This document shows positions 1 through 11,998 of a DNA stretch of 64,000 nt, piece after piece. The stretch's first letter is position 1. Each line of letters opens with the position of its first letter. A program made the translations under genes and the position numbers. This DNA comes from Capillidium heterosporum (taxonomy: Eukaryota > Entomophthoromycota > Entomophthoromycetes > Entomophthorales > Capillidiaceae), in the NCBI GenBank assembly GCA_016630905.1, contig WBMQ01000009.1, positions 496,001 through 560,000 of the forward strand. Reading direction: 5' to 3'. The notes beneath the pieces are model-generated. The model was not told the origin of the DNA and did no database searches. It worked only from the letters and a program-made list of their open reading frames with translations.

Positions 1-3000
1 ACCTACCAGTGTAACTGTACTTTCTTCAGCTTCCAAATCGTACAGTTTAGCTAACTGACGGGTTATCGTCTGTACAGTCGTAAAACTTAGCCTGGTCGTT
101 GTCCCAAACCAGATTGGACTGTAGCTTTAGCAAAGTCATGAGAGCGGCACAGTAGGATCTAAAGCGATCTAAGCTAGCGACCAGTTTTGAGTTATCCAAG
201 TTAACTTGCTTAACACAGCTTACCAGGTCGATCCAGACTGCAGTTGAGTCGTAATGTCCATCAAAAGTTGTCAAGGCGTGGTGGAAGGTACTCAGATCGT
301 AGGAGAAGTTGGGTCCATACTGGAAGTTGACGTCGTAGTGGGCATCCCAGTAGTGATTGGCGAAGTTGTTGATCAGATCCAAATTCAAGTCGTTCGATTT
401 AAGCTCTTCGTTTAATTTGAAGAAGGAGGTGCTGTGACGCTCTCCGACTCTAGCAAATCCATATTTGATGGACTCGTGGTCAATCAGCAATTTAGCAACC
501 TCAACTAGTTCATTACTTAAAGGCAACCGGTTGTTCGTATCGCTATTTCTAAACTCCAGCTCCAGCAGCATTAGATTGGCGCAGAAGCTGACAGTGGCAT
601 CCTTTACGGCTGATTGGGCCGAGTCTTCCGATCTGAACTGGGTGCGAAGAACCTTGCTGACGAAACTAAATAAGCCAATACGGTCGGCTAACTTGTCGAG
701 AAGGTCGGCGCATCGGATCTTGTTGGACCACAGGTGATGCAGGAACTCTACAAAGGCAGTAGCGACCCAAGGCTGCTCCTCTACCAAAATATCCCACCGA
801 TCTACAGTTTCTAAGCATAGATCACTGATCGAGTGGTGAGTTTCAACTGACTGGTTGGGGTCAGTTCCGGATAACCTTAACAAGATCGTCGAACTAGAAG
901 TAGAAGTCGAGCTTCCATGCAATAGCGCCTTGAACAAGCCAAGTTGGTGGGACTGGGTCGCCGAAATCAGGATCCATAGTGCGCGTTTGGTAGGCTGACT
1001 CACCGAGTTGCCGTCCAGCATGATGTAGATGTTACTGGCAAGGTGTGCAAAATTCTGACGAGCCAACGAGAGTAGAGACAAGTCTTTGGCTTCGTTCAGT
1101 TGCAGGCAGAGCAAAGTCAACAGATCGGCAACGGCAAGCACGTTCTCGGAACCAAACTTAGGGTCCAAAAAGTCGAGTAGATCAGCGGCTGAACAAGCGA
1201 TAGGGCCATCGAGACCAAAGCTAAATAGGCTGAAAGGATCCCAACTCACCTCCTCCGAAGTTGTGATAGAATTCGCTTTATGGATGTGGTGCTTGAATAA
1301 GTGGTTTAAAAAGCGAATTGAAGTTCCTAGCAAGTCGTTGATCTCCCGGCGCGGTTTGACCATGTGTAGGCTGTCGAACTTAAATATGAGACCACGAGCC
1401 GCACTTATAAGGGACAGAATGGGAGTGTAGTAGCTGGCTTGGTCGTAGGTGAAGAAGTAGTGCTTGAGGATAGTAGATAGCGAGGCGAATTTGGTGTCCA
1501 GGACGGACTGGATTCAACCGGAAGAAGCTGTCTAAAATTTCCAAGCACAACTTACCAATAAGCGATCTCTGTGAGTTATCCAAGTACTGCCATGATGTGT
1601 AGTAATGGAAGATAGATTCCAAAGTTGCTGGTAAACTCATCTTTAAGAACTCTTTCATCAAATCAAAGGTGGTATCGGACATCTCCTCAGATGACTCACT
1701 TATGGTTCAACGTAGCCCGGGCAACTAAAAACTGGGTCGCAGCCTGCATTAGCTTCAGGTAAGCAATTGTCAGATCGTAGCGGCGGGTAGGTAGGTCGGT
1801 CTTAAAGATGGCATCCAGTACCGAACCAGATACACCCAACTGGGTAAACTTGTAGTGATGGATGGCGAGGTACTCGACTACAATGTTTGGGTAGGCTGGC
1901 AACAGATTGGCTAGAAGGTTGATTAGTATCGGCATTAGACTGGCAAGGGAACGTGGTCCAGTTTCTAGGCGGTCGAGGAGGCCAGTCAGCCTATGAACCA
2001 GCACTTGGTCTGACGGGAGTCCTTCCCCGTACACTTTGTCCAAGTTGACCAACTCAGCTAGGAGACTAGGGTTGTCCCTTGTGATACGTTCCAAGACATT
2101 GAGGCAACCTGATATGAAGGGGGCTTTAGCCTCTAGCTGGATGTAAGTCGAAGCAGAATCCACTAGACCAGTCCAACAGGCACAGCAGGTACTCGAACAG
2201 GCTGTACTCAAAGGACCACAGTATGAACCTTGGGCCATCGGAAGACGGAGTGGCTAAACAGCCCCGCGTCCCAACATCGAGCTTGAAGGTAGTAAATCCA
2301 GCATCCTCAATGAGCTCGATCTCTTGCTTGGCGACCACAGTGAGCAAATCGGTACCGGGGAGTGTATTTGAGTTGGTAAAGGCTTCCAACTGATAATTCA
2401 GCTCTTGAGCGAAGCTGGGGAGCTCAGTCAGGTAGCTGACGACGCCTCGGGTAGCTATGGGACCTGATCCCGACAATGCAATCAGCACCTGAAGTAGAGC
2501 CTGATAGTAGTGGGGGAAGTAGGCAGTGGCCAGCTGTAGGAACCGCTTCCGAGAATTGAAGATATAGTCGACCTCCCAGAATTTTTCGCAGAGTTCGGTA
2601 TCGTCAAGGTACAAGGCAGTGAAGCATCGAATGGCATCGGCCGCGTGATGGATAAAATCCTTAGGCTTGACTGGTGGCTACCGCCATCAAAAACAGCCGA
2701 TAACTCAACTTATAGATCAGGGGGGAAGGGGAATTGGATTCGAACAGTGGGCAGCGAAGGAGCTCTAACAACTTACTGTAGGCCAACGGCGAATCAAACA
2801 AATCGTAGAAGCCTTCAGTGATGGTCTTATTACCATCTTCGGTAACCAATCTATCAAGCAATAACTGTTGGTCGTCATTCAATGAACTCAATTCTTTCAA
2901 CTGAGTTATGGTAGTCTGGGCTAACAGGGAGACGGCCCTATACAGTATAGCGTCACTAGGGGTAGCTGAATACTCTACCAGATCTTTAAATAACTCGGCA

Positions 3001-4030
3001 AAAATTTTAGGTTCCTTCACCAGCACTGGTAGCTGGTCGGATGGCAGGTCGCAAAAGTAGTTGATTTTATCAAACTGTAGGAGATGGAGTAGTAAGGAAA
3101 CTTCGACAGCTTCGGCTATGACACTTGACGTATAGCTTACGTCATCCAAATAGTTACGACTTACTTGCTGTCGGGTACCTGACTCTTAAAATCCATTTTA
3201 CGTACCGGTGGACGTGCTTTGCTGTAAACTGCACGTTGCCATTTATCAAGATAGTTATGAACTCCAGCAGAACTCGATACTCGGAAAATAGTTGGGGAAG
3301 GTACTGGGGTTCTATAGCACTATTTATCTTAAAGACATGTGTTTCCAGCTGTTGGAGACATATATCTAGGAGGCTTTCACTACCAGCATCCGAGCCAAGT
3401 AATTTTTGAACTAACTTACTAGCTTCCTCCGTATCGGGATGCGCCAAGTTTTCTTTGATGCTGAGCAACTTGATTAAAACTTGGTAGCTGGCTAATCGCT
3501 CTTCAAAGTAAAATTTGGTGAAAGCAAGCTCAATTTTCGATTCCAAGTCCTTTTGTTTGAGCTGAGAACTGTAGATGTTGAAATTGGGGTCGACCACGTA
3601 CTTTCGCCATTCTAAGTTGCAGCTAGGATCCGCTAGGAACTGCTTAAACAACATAAAGGTGAGCTTGAGGTCAATGCTCAACTTTTTAGAGAGAAAGTTG
3701 ACTAGAGTCTTTTCCTTGTCAAAGATTTTAAAAGTTAGGTTGGAAACCTTAATTTCATTTAGGTTGACATTAGCATTGTCCTTCTTGTTGAAGTAAGCAA
3801 AGCCCTGTTTTAAGGAAGCTAAGTTGTCGGTTAGTTCGGTGAATATACGTTGGTTGCTATCCTTGGCTTCCAAATTTAAGTTGTTGGCTAGGTAGGTAAA
3901 AGTCCTGTTTACAAAAAATAGAAATTAAGTTAATTTAGCTAATTGAAAAACAAATGGTATAAAATCTTAGCTACCTCTTTATCTTTAAAAGTTTGGTTGA
4001 GGTTAGCTCCTCTACATTCGACCTCGTCAT
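1..4030 (-). CDS. NUP188: Nup188-like scaffold nucleoporin, C-terminus beyond the window
   Basis: Long, almost purely helical protein, probably an inner-ring scaffold of the nuclear pore (Nup188/Nup192/Nup205 family). Start ATG at 4030-4028; exon 1 of 56 nt joins across a 70-nt intron (3905-3974) to the frame at 3904; a second intron is 3116-3164 (49 nt). About 2300-2180 a stretch with GTRG followed by LWSFEYSLFEYLL resembles the SH3-like insertion that interrupts the Nup188 solenoid, which is why I prefer Nup188 to Nup192. The remainder is Leu-rich helical repeat with little other signature. Five points (about 2661-2681, 2127-2190, 1697-1709, 1509-1520, 49-60) need a one-base +1 step to stay in the conserved-looking frame, with no convincing intron; a 22-nt GTAGCC...TAAG intron is one alternative at the first. 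Family assignment is by pattern memory only. Confidence 0.5.
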
Positions 4031-4995
4031 AGTGGAAATTTACTGAGCTTGATGGACTTCCTGTAAAAACTTTTTTGGTATTGGACTTGAGTTTGAAAGT
4101 TTGAGCTTCGTAGCCTTTTGAATTAGGAAGCTCTCAATTTTTGCTAACGATCAATCTAATAAAGTTTTCGCTAACTTGAGTAAAAATATACTGCTAAATA
4201 GATAATACTATGTCGTATTCGCCATTGAATACGGATACTATACCAGGAGACACTGTGATATAAAAGGACATCAATGGATAATCATTTACAATCCATCTTT
4301 ATTGAAATCATCTAACAGTTGCTCTTACTATAAAGACATATGCTTATACTATACCGTCAGCTGCAGCTGCCAAACTTATCAGAAGCTGACTTCAACTATT
4401 AAGCAATAGGTCCCTATATTCCATTTTAGTGCATCAACTTTATGGTTTTAAAAGGAAATGGGATTATCTATTGGAGCGCAAGTACTTGCAGCTAAACTTT
4501 AACATCCAGCCAAAGTTTGTGTAAAGGCGAAAGTAACTAAAGGAACCAGGCCCCAATTACCTTGACATTCACTTTGCAAATGTAGCTTAAGCACTTGCTA
4601 GGTGAGGTTTGAGCTGAAATATTTCTCACTTTGAAATGTATGATTGGCAAAAGTACTTTTAGGTTACAAAAGCTAAGCCTGTTAAAATGTAAATTGAACA
4701 AAGGATGTGCAACACTCCATCAACATCCCTTTGCATCGACTCTACAAGCCAAAGTATTGGATAGCACTATCAAATCTGCAATTGAGCTTGGCAAGGATGT
4801 AAATTTCAGGTTGTTTGACTAATGTGAAACCTGTGCCTACCTAATCTTACGATTCTTCCATTACTAATTACCCAGCCAACCCACTACTAGAATTCGAAAT
4901 ATTACGTCATATTGTAAGGATGGGGTAAATTCCATTTTACCAAGCTTGCAAGTCTACTTTTCTTCGAAAAATCAAGATAACCCAAAGTTTGAAAT
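4031..4995. other. intergenic, no gene seen
   Basis: AT-rich spacer between the divergent Nup188-like and GUCD1 genes, so it should hold both promoters. A 63-codon open frame at 4631-4822 has no recognisable features and is probably chance. Confidence 0.5.
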
Positions 4996-5801
4996 ATGCG
5001 TGAAATCGGTTTTGCAGAGGAGGGCAAGTTGGGATACAGCGTAGTACCGCACCTTATGCAGGAGCAGAGTTGGGACTGTGGCTTGGCTTGCGTAGGTATG
5101 GTCTTACGTGGCCTAGGCCTCTATTACATAACCTTACCCGAGTTAGCGGCTCAGGCCGGCACCACCTCCCTTTGGACTATAGATTTGTGCTACCTTTTGG
5201 CCAACAACTTGAACCACATGAAGGAGGACCTCGACTTTTACCTACTACACCTCCTACTTGGGTGCCAATCCCAACCATTTGCAGACCCAAAAGTTCTACC
5301 AGTCGGCAACTAATGACTTGCAACGAGTTGACAAACGGTTCACCACTGCCAAGAAATTTTCCATAAATATTATCCGACTCACCTTCCCCTTAGTCGACTT
5401 TAAAAGGTTTTTAATCAAACGGAGCTTTGCTATTATAGTTTTGATCAATGGCGAGATGCTACATTGTCAACGATGTGTAAGTTTACATTGGAATACCATT
5501 TTCGATACTAACTTTTTTAAAATAGGAGGAGAGGCGGCAAGTTATCAAACAGATATGGTATAAATTACCTTACACCTACCTCAAATCGTTTGGAAGCTAT
5601 CTAAGGTCTAACCCTTGCACCCAATTTACCTGCCGCAATTCGGATAGCTTCCAAGGACATTTCATCGTTCTAGTTGGATACGAACCGGACATCGATTCTT
5701 TCGTTTATCGTGACCCATCTGCCTCCTCCCACTTCTGTCTCATAAAGGCTGACATTTTTGAAAAGGCGCGCACTTTCGAGGGTACCGATGATGATTGGTA
5801 A
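4996..5801 (+). CDS. GUCD1: GUCD1-type protein (Guanylate_cyc_2 family, papain-like fold)
   Basis: Matches the eukaryotic GUCD1 family (Pfam name Guanylate_cyc_2; real fold resembles bacteriocin-processing C39 cysteine peptidases). Visible hallmarks in order: VPHLMQEQSWDCGLAC with the candidate nucleophile Cys in WDCGLAC (residues about 27-32), SLWTIDLCYLL, a YLGANPNH segment, then after an intron at 5477-5525 (49 nt) QGHFIVLVGYEP with the candidate His, and YRDPSAS with the Asp. It ends in FEGTDDDW. Plants and animals carry it as a single-copy gene of uncertain biochemistry. Between LDF and YLGANP (5232-5245) the reading frame steps +1 by one base, while both sides match the family, so this copy is either mis-sequenced, shifted in translation or damaged. 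Start chosen as the first ATG leading into the conserved block. Confidence 0.8.
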
Positions 5802-7316
5802 TATAGTATAGCTTTTAGTTTACTAACTTTTGTAGCATCGTAATCAAGCTTTAAATGGGGCCTACTAACTTTGAGACTGTACAGATTTGTCGTTTACCAC
5901 CTTATTATCTATTTTTATTAAATCACCTACTCATGTTAGCTGTTGATTTTGGCTGGGTCTTTAAATCTGTAGTAAGCTTTCTTTTATACTATAACATATA
6001 CATGATAACTATACCTTGCATTCTATTTTAAAGGAATATCTCCTTATAGTATTAACAATTTAGAGCATGAAAGTGTAGTTGTGATTACCTCAGGTATCTT
6101 ATTAGATGTCAGCTGCTGTCGTAAAAGGACCCACTTTCTTTTATTACATATGCTATTTAATATACCTAAAATAAAGGAAGGTTTAAGAGGTAAACTTCTA
6201 GATCTTTAATATAAATATATTTTCATTTAAATGAAGCCTCTATATAGTATATTGTAAATCAACCACATATATACCAGCCAAGTATTTGGATTAAGATATT
6301 TATATAGAGTGCAAGTTCAACACCAAGGTATTTTCATCCTTTATTATAATAATTTAGCAGAATAAATACAAGATCACTTTAAATAATCACATACTTGCCA
6401 ACTACTGACCAATGGTTAAAATTCCAAATAAACATTGCTAGGTTTATTAGCTCTATTCTGTAACAATCGGTTAACATACACTAATCCAGTTGATACCTAC
6501 CTTTTTAATTTTACCGAATCCCTATACTCATTACTTTAGTAAACTATTCAAATACAGTAGCTGATTAGCAAATGTATATACCGAACAATTCGGTATCACC
6601 TTTGATCTTTCAATTATCAGTAGCCATCTTTACTAGACTTTCAACTAAACAACACTTTTATCCATTCAGTTTTAGAGTTCCAAGTTAATTGAATAAGTAT
6701 TGCACATGTCGTCGATTAAACTATAAGATATCACCACCTTTTTCAAAAAGTAGTAAATTTGGCACACATGTTAAAGTGAGTATACACTTATAAAAGACCA
6801 ACTTCCCTAGTATCATCCCTTGAAATGGATCAGGGAGATCACCTTCACAATAAGTACGCTACATTATATCGATGAATTGATAAGGAACAGTAGAATTAAC
6901 CAAATTTTGGATGGAAATGATACCATACCGACCTTCCCAAAGCTACTGTATAAACTATACCTATATAGCACCGAAAACATCCACTATCTTGAAATTAGTT
7001 ACAGATCCAAAATGGCATTTAATTTAGGCAACAACCCATAAACATTACAATATAATTTATTTTAGAGAACGAATCAACGTAAACAAGTATACCTACTTGA
7101 AAAATTGGACCTTTACCAGGAAAATGCAAGGTCCAATATTGTAGGTAAACACCACAACGTGAAATAATAATAGCGAACTGAGATCAAACTTGGATGGGAT
7201 TAACTAGGGAGGGATAGAATCGAAATAAAACTTTAGAAATTAGGTGAACGATTGATATAAAAGAGCGAAGCATGCAAGGAGTTAGTGGATCAAGGCGGTA
7301 AAGCTGAAGGCTATAT
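5802..7316. other. intergenic, no gene seen
   Basis: AT-rich with many TA-rich runs. The only open frame of note, 73 codons at 6820-7041, has no signal peptide, domain or splice context that would support it. Confidence 0.5.
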
Positions 7317-8592
7317 CTACTTTTGGCGTAGGTACTTGGCTGTGTAGCTTTGTTTTAACGGGCTTGAAACTATTGGATGAAAATAAAGATTAGTAAAGTT
7401 ATTATATATTTCAAGTTGTTACCTAGACGGAAAGGGTTGGACTTGGGTGGTAGGTAAGCTCGAGGTTTCAATGGCCTTACGATCTTGTTGGCTAAAAGAT
7501 ATGCATTAGTAAAAAAGTATATAAAATTATGTGTACCATATATCATATCGAACTCGGCGGCCAGCATACGCCAACCAGTTGGGTTGGGCCTTATATCCCT
7601 ACCCTTGTGATAGCCGTCGAATTTGGCGTACTCCAGTAGTAATTTCATACGACGCATACCGTCATCACAAAGTGGCAAACATATGTTGTGCGAATCTTTG
7701 ACCTGAGCACTTTGCTCACATTTGTTAAGCACAGAGCTACTTGTCGACAGACACTGCTGACGGCTCTGCACCAATGAGTTGGCGTATTTGACGAAATAAG
7801 CCTTATCCTTATCCAGTTTGGCGATTAATCGATCGCGTTCGAAGCGCAACTTGAAATCAGGGCTCAACTCGAAGGAGTTGGTATTCGTCGAATCCTCTTT
7901 GAAGACGGCGTGATGTAAGACTAAAGTTGGAGGGGGTGAGCAGTTGCTGAGTAGGTCCCCCGATTCTGAAGATGTGTCGGTATCGTTGTCAATGTCGACT
8001 GTCATTGTCACTAGAAGCCTCCGAAGCATCGATAGGGATGAACTCAGAACTAAGTTCTAAAGGAAACTGGAAATAGCTGTACATGGTCAAGGGCGTCGAA
8101 TCATCACTTCCTTCTTCACCTTTACTGATGCTGACAAAGGGGTTGCTGCGGTTAACGTCATCGCGAAGTAGCTTGGGGACGTTGAGGATGGCTATAGGAT
8201 CTGATTTGGTGACGACCGGTTCTAACTGTTGGGCCTCCGTTATACTAAAGGGGAGCAAAACTGAAGGCTTCGTTACTTTGGTCTTGGCTTTGTCTTTGGA
8301 ACGACCCTTCCTCCTAGACTTTTTGGGATTAGGGGTTGGAACAGGGAGGGATCTGCGGCAGCATGAAGGCGTTCATAAGCGCTAAATCGACCTTCTTCAA
8401 CTTCTTTTTGGGTTTTAGCCTATCTTCGGGTTGGGCAACAATTTCGCTCAAAGTTGGCTTCGTTTCAGCTTGGAAGCTGTAGGTTTGCATTGGATTGAAT
8501 TGGTCGTGGACTTGGCACTCAACAGCGATTATATCGTCTACGAACCGTGACATGTCGTCGAACATCCTACTGACGCTCATAAATTTAAACAT
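7317..8592 (-). CDS. unassigned nuclear-looking protein, spliced
   Basis: I do not recognise this protein. Two convincing 3' introns show it is a gene: one about 7500-7545, ending in a TACTAATG branch point and TTTTAG, joins EFDMIY to ANKIV; a second near 7375-7425 joins NPFRL to a short tail ending at 7317. The N-terminal third (from ATG 8592) is followed by a basic KKSRRKGRSKDK stretch that could be a nuclear localisation signal, then a Ser/Asp-rich acidic segment, then a helical block containing KLLLEYAKFDGYHKG and GWRMLAAEF that faintly recalls Myb/SANT-like domains. Two +1 frame steps, near 8310 and 8000, separate the three open segments. It could be a chromatin or DNA-binding factor, but that is a guess. 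Confidence 0.4.
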
Positions 8593-11500
8593 TTGTGAAT
8601 AGCTGCTGGTGAAATTGGAAATTTTGGGAAGGTGAAGGTGCAACCTTGGCAATGTGCGATGGAAATTGTTTTATGGGGGCTAAAAGCTAGACGGTTAAAT
8701 TGAAGTAGGTCGCTATAAAAAGTTGGATGGGTTGGTAAATCGAAATTTGGTTAAACCTGTGTGTTTTGCTTAAGGGGTTGTTTTGGCAGCTTGGATGAAG
8801 TAATCGTTTGTGTTACTACCTTGACAAACTTGAAGTGTGAGCTAGAAGTTTAAAGTGAATTGAAACGAAAAAATAAACTTGCCTAGAAGTCGGCTTTGTT
8901 TATATAGACTCAAATTGTGGCTACATCCAATCAGGATTAACTTAATCCATCTAGGTTAACTTGTAGAATTGGGTTGGTTAAATCCTTTTATAGATTAGTT
9001 TGTCCAAAATAGAAGTCTGAATCCCAAATTCATTTAGACTAAGCTTTACTAACAACTGTAGCAGCCAATAGGAATTCCTTGCAGGGCTATGATGAGTTTC
9101 GATCGATGGGATTGGCCAACCTAATGAATCTGATCTGCAAAAACAGCTTTTGATTTTGGGAATAGGGCAAAAAGGAACGAACCTTTTCAACGTTGGGGGT
9201 AGTTCGGCAGAATTGACATTAGGCCATGAGTAATTTCACCAACATTGGCCTTTACCTACAAACGCCTGGTAAAGACGAACCAATTTTACCCTTGACTTTA
9301 TCCATTGGACTGAAGTTTATAACTAACCCAATTTGAAGTTGAGTAAAAACTTTACTAAATTCAACGACGCCGCCAAAATAAACTTACAAACCCAACTTGC
9401 TATGACATCAGTATTTTTCATCCCATTTCTTGACAAGCTCAAAGCACTTGAACCCAGTGACCAGCGCCTAGAAGGCCAAAGTGAAGCGGAACTGTGAAAA
9501 TTTAGAGGGTCAAACCAAAAGTTCTACACAACTCCAGAACGTGTATAAATGGGCTTGCTGCAGTGCTGTGACCTAGCTAAGCAAATTGAATTTCGCCATC
9601 TTTATTCTTTTCCACCAATTTGATTGCTGGTTACCCAAAGGCTTTTCATATTCTCAAAAGAGTAAAGTCTAAATTGTGGGATTCAAGGCACCTTGGCTTT
9701 GGGGAAGAATGATTTGCACATCGAAGGTGCCTTCCCATCTATTTTTAGGTTATGAAAATTGAATGCTAAGTTTTAGCCAAGTTGTGAGATCAGATAAGGC
9801 GTAGTTTGGCCATCAGTGAGGTTTACAACCTTGTCCAAAAAACTTTTTCTGTAAATTAGTTTAGGCTAGGTACAGCTTCGAGTGTATTAATAAGTCGAGG
9901 GAACTGGACAGGGAATGCCACATAGTAGCTCGACTATAAATAACTATACAGCTATGAGTTCCTATACGTTTTTACAAGGCAAAGTCACTCAAATGGCACT
10001 TAGGGAACGACTTTATCCGGGATTTGTGGAACCAGCTGCCTGTTTTGAAATAAAGGGTGCTTTGTAAGCCACATGGATTGAAAATCGAGTATAAGGAGTC
10101 GTATAGTTCAGGTACGTGGGTTTCCAATTCATATATTGCAAAGGAAAGCGGAGTTTACTATACGTTGTAAATGCGGTAAAATTTATAGTGAATTTCTGAA
10201 GGCCAAAACTTGTAAACATTTGGCAAGGAATATCAACAGGATCATGCCCTTTCAAATATAAAATCCTTGCCAATCTCTATATAACAATCATAATACCAAC
10301 GTTGTAAACAGTACCTTACAGATTTCCAATAGTTTAATTGACAAATATATCGGAAAAAATTCTCACTGGAATAGGGAATATTTCTAAGGTTTACGAGGTG
10401 AGTAGCTTCTATCGGACCTAATGATCGCGAATACAGTTCGACGCTACTCATCTGATATTCCGTATAATATATGTACACTGCAACTTATGACAATTCTTAA
10501 TGAGCTTTATCAACCATACAGAAACGTGGGAAATTCACATATTCTTTCCAAAATATTTTACACCATGACTAAAATAACGAAATATATCAACTTATAAAGC
10601 GGAACAAGGCCAATCCTACAAAAATAGACTCTAAAATATATAAAGCTTCCACCAGAACAAAGGTATACGTTGTACAACATCGGTTCTGACCTTGAAAGTT
10701 TTATCAGATGATAGTAACGTGGCTACCTTTAAAATTAAAGGACGACGTGATCCAATATCCTTTTTTATACCTAAAATCCCCTTACCATTTCTTCAATACT
10801 TTTGAAAAGGTATGACCACTAATATTATATGTACTTAGGAACCTTCTAAATACGTACAAAAGTATAACTAAGTACGATTTGTATACATTCTAATATATTT
10901 GTTGTCGAGTATCTTAAAGTCATTAAAGAAAGTAGGAAATTTTTGGGATTGGTATTTAATTGAATTATTATCAAGCCTGTTAGATTAGATATCGATATCT
11001 TTTGGATAGTTTGTTAGGAAAGCTGTGATGGGTGTAAATATATATTTGATAGTGTGAAAAGGTTGGAATTTTTATCGTAAGATAACGCTCCTCATGATAA
11101 TTATCTGTATCTTTCAAATGTCTTTATGCAGACAGTATACTAAGGTATATCTATTTATACAAAGAATCAAGTAGTCAAAATGTACAATTATATGGATCTT
11201 GGAGATGATATTTGCTGCTTCTAATTAAACGAGTGCAATACTTTCCTTATGAGCTATATCTGATTAATATGTATATTTATACAAAGTTACACAATGAAGG
11301 GGGTTTAGAATATGTACTGTGGCTATACTTTTAATTAAACTACATATTTATATTACTTTTGTTTATAATTTCTGAATCAAATCTAAAAAAAATATTGCTA
11401 CTAACTAAAAAACGATATATTCTTAGATTAGATTGGATCATTTAATAGGCAATGTAAAGACAACGGAACGTATATAGCTTCAACGCTATGCTACAACTAA

Positions 11501-11998
11501 TACAAAAAGACAGCATCATTTACCAACATGCAACAAAATAGACCAAGAGACACCTTGCATACCAAGCGTTAGCACATATCAAGTATAATTATATTTAAAT
11601 CTCGCATCATGAAGTAATTGGTATTCAAAACGAAAGGTCACTGGAAATGAATTAACTTTGGAAATTATACAACTTTAATATATTGTTCTTGCAATAAGAA
11701 ATTTTAATGCAACTGTATCATCACCTCGATTCAAAACCGATATGCAATCTTATAGTAAATTATATACGTTAAGCATTTGTTTACCAAGTCGGATGTACAT
11801 CACATACACTATAAACACAAGGTCATCATTTATCTATAGTTTAGCAGGTCGCTTAAGGAAAAGGCATTACAAATAGAAGCTACAGAAGTTGCTAATTATA
11901 AAATATATATCCACCAATGTCACTCTAAACTTTGTTATAGATAGTTAAAAAACTGTTCATATTAGAACAAACACTACATTAGATAAAAATCGCTATTA
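8593..11998. other. 3.4-kb gene-poor stretch
   Basis: No gene I can support. Around 10013-10478 on the minus strand two overlapping open segments of 78 and 86 codons are offset by +1, but neither resembles a known family. 9000-9500 is somewhat less AT-rich than 10300-11990, which is strongly AT-rich and probably holds only promoter and 3' sequence. Confidence 0.4.

Noticed and set aside
2660-2681. A 22-nt GT-AG intron in the Nup188-like gene
   Set aside because: It repairs the frame, but the smallest introns elsewhere here are 36-38 nt and the same +1 offset recurs where no intron fits. Kept only as an alternative.
4996-5801. Guanylate cyclase activity for the GUCD1-type gene
   Set aside because: The family name is historical; the visible WDCGLAC and GHF motifs point to a papain-like fold, and no cyclase motif is present.
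10013-10478. Two overlapping minus-strand frames offset by +1
   Set aside because: No family resemblance and an AT-rich setting; not enough to call a gene.
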